A program made the position numbers and the translations under genes. A stretch of DNA of 64,000 nt from assembly GCA_964036155.1 (NCBI GenBank), contig OZ038422.1, forward strand, positions 40,943,201-41,007,200, written 5' to 3'. A model generated the notes under the pieces. The model did no database searches, had not been told where the DNA came from, and saw nothing but the letters and a program-made list of their open reading frames with translations. This DNA comes from Diploscapter coronatus. Lineage: Eukaryota > Nematoda > Chromadorea > Rhabditida > Rhabditidae. Below, in pieces: positions 62,373 through 64,000 of the stretch (position 1 is its first letter; every line of letters begins with the position of its first letter).

Positions 62373-64000
62373 TTTTGCGCGGGTATTCAGATACGGCTTT
62401 TCAGCTAATCAGGCGTTGAGAAATCGATTTTCCCTTCCAAAATCCCCGTCTCTGCTCAAAAATCGGTCGATGGGAGGTCGCTGAAAGAAAATCAATCGAT
62501 AAAATTTACTGATTTTTTCAAATTTGAATGACAACGACAAAATTAAATGATAGAAAAAGGATTCAAGTACGTTTCAAAGAAATCATGATATTATATTATA
62601 TATATATACAATTTTCTATGAAATTGCTGGATTTCAATGAGCTCTTCACAAGTCCTTTCTCAAAATTCCTAGTTTGTTTTCCATTTTACGACATAATACG
62701 CTAGACCTCGAAACTTCTAGAACATGACCAACTTTTAGCGCTACTGAATCAAAATTCCCCTAGGGAGTTGGCCTTTCTAGCGCATTCATAAATTAAAATG
62801 CTCTTCAACTCTCTGCCCTATCCTTAACCGTTGTCTAGAACCAGAGACGCAGAGGGACCTCAGAGCAAGAATATCAAACGGGCGCTTAGCATAACTGTGT
62901 CTGACATGGGTCTTCCTAAATCCCTCCCAAAGATGAAAAATTCGACCCCAAGGGAAATTTGGGCAGCGCTAAATTCGGATTTTAGGGGATATAGAAAATC
63001 TTCCTTATAGGGATTTTAAAAATAATCTTTTAAAAAATCAATAAAATTGGAGGGTTGATTTTTTATTTCGGAATTTCAGGGTATATTATTTAGAGGTTTG
63101 AATAATGAATTACAGTGGAGTTATTAGTATTACAAAGGGCCGGAAAATTAGTCTTGGGCCGGGGCAAATTGTATAGTCAAAATCGATGCTATTGATGAGG
63201 AAAAATGCCATCTTCTAAATTCTAAGTCTCTAAGAAATAGTACGTAAAATCAGAGGTAAAAAAGAAAAAGACACTCACGAAATAGCATTGCAAATGTGAA
63301 AAAGTGCACTATCACTGAAATACAATAGGAAAATACGAGAGCTAAAGAGTCAGAGAAAAGGGGAAATAGTGTGGGTTAGAGATAACAAAAATGCCAAAGG
63401 CGCTCGTCCTCTCTTACAACGAGAGACCGAGAAATAGTACGGGAAAATAAGAGGCGCAGATAAGCAGAGAGAGCAAAAATGATTAAGATAAGAGAAATAG
63501 TACGAGAAAATAGGAGATGGAAAAGAAAAAGGAAAAGTTCGAGCAGAAGCCTACGCGAGCAGCTGTTGAGGATCTGTATAAAAGATGGGTTTGGCAAGAG
63601 AGTTAGAGAAAGTGGCATAGTATTTGAAATTGATAGAGTAAGAGAAAAAGAAGATGAAGAAGTAGTACGGAAAAATAATCGAAAAAGATGCAGAAGAGCG
63701 AGAAACAGTAGGGAAAAGAAATCTCTGCCTGCAAAAATGTTGAAGCTTTCAGTCTCAGCCGATGGCAGATGAGCCTGTTGCTTCTCATCTTCTTCGCTAT
63801 CTCAGATCTTCACACTATTTCCCCTTTCTCTATCTTTTTTTTATCACTTTTTCCATACTATTTCCCTTTTACTGATACAATCAGAACTGAAGAAATAGTG
63901 AGGGAAAAGAAGAAAGGTGTATATCGGCCAGTATATAGCGCTTTGCCAATGGGGTGATGAGTAACTAAAGTTGGCCGACATCCGGGGGTCGAACTTGTGG
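62373..64000. other. Talin upstream region and right window edge
   Basis: 62373-62480 is the probable 5' leader after the acceptor at 62481-62486. Beyond about 63230 the sequence is dominated by the GAAATAGTAC / GAGAAAAT purine repeat, with its complement near 63815-63880. A 97-codon plus frame here (63479-63772) is pure Lys/Arg/Glu low complexity caused by the repeat and is not called. No other gene seen. Confidence 0.5.

Noticed and set aside
63479..63772. 97-codon Arg/Lys/Glu-rich frame near the right edge
   Set aside because: Composition is fully explained by the purine-rich repeat. Similar frames appear wherever that repeat occurs.
63925..64000. tRNA-like fragment at the right edge (GGGGGTCGAAC)
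   Set aside because: No A-box or cloverleaf can be completed from the preceding bases, and the window ends before any acceptor stem.

Overview
The window reads as nuclear DNA of a free-living rhabditid nematode. Genes are split into many short exons by mostly 40-100 bp introns with GTAAG/GTATG donors and TTTCAG acceptors. Flanks are AT-rich, one gene has a TTTCAG acceptor right at its start codon (a trans-splice signature), and the protein families fit (serpentine receptors, C6-domain secreted protein, talin, pyruvate dehydrogenase phosphatase). I cannot name the species. Exon models were built by hand from open frames, splice signals and phase bookkeeping, with no transcript evidence.

Layout, left to right: (i) 0.66-4.6 kb, + strand: mitochondrial pyruvate dehydrogenase phosphatase (PP2C). 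(ii) 5.98-9.7 kb: first copy of a 3.7 kb segmental duplication carrying a seven-transmembrane chemoreceptor gene. (iii) 11.4-12.1 kb: small secreted hydrophobic protein with a TATA box. (iv) 12.6-16.0 kb: a nest of miniature DNA transposons and a 1.04 kb terminal-inverted-repeat element. (v) 16.3-17.1 kb, +: secreted Thr/Ser-rich C6-domain protein. (vi) 17.9-23.1 kb, -: mucin-like secreted protein of about 870 residues, with a run of exons bounded by phase-0 introns. (vii) 24.1-27.8 kb: second copy of the duplication, whose receptor gene looks damaged. (viii) 28.4-28.8 kb: Tc1/mariner-type miniature element. (ix) 29.25-30.86 kb, -: a neuropeptide precursor gene, the most interesting object here. 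Its 3' half is a 97-bp tandem array in which each unit is one 51-nt exon plus one 46-nt intron, and each exon junction makes one copy of the amidated peptide DSGFTSGGGDPLFL followed by GKR. (x) 31.7-34.2 kb, +: intact S28-family serine carboxypeptidase in 16 exons. (xi) 36.37-62.37 kb, -: talin in about 60 exons over 26 kb, with large introns in its 5' half. (xii) 62.4-64 kb: talin upstream region, rich in purine tracts.

How the genes relate: no operon is evident. Genes in (iii), (v), (vi), (ix) and (x) are all secreted, and receptor genes lie nearby, but nothing shows that the peptide binds these receptors. The neuropeptide gene and the S28 peptidase are divergent and share about 840 bp of 5' sequence. 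Transposon footprints recur: insertions distinguish the two receptor copies, inflate intron 1 of the peptide gene, and one sits exactly at the talin stop codon.
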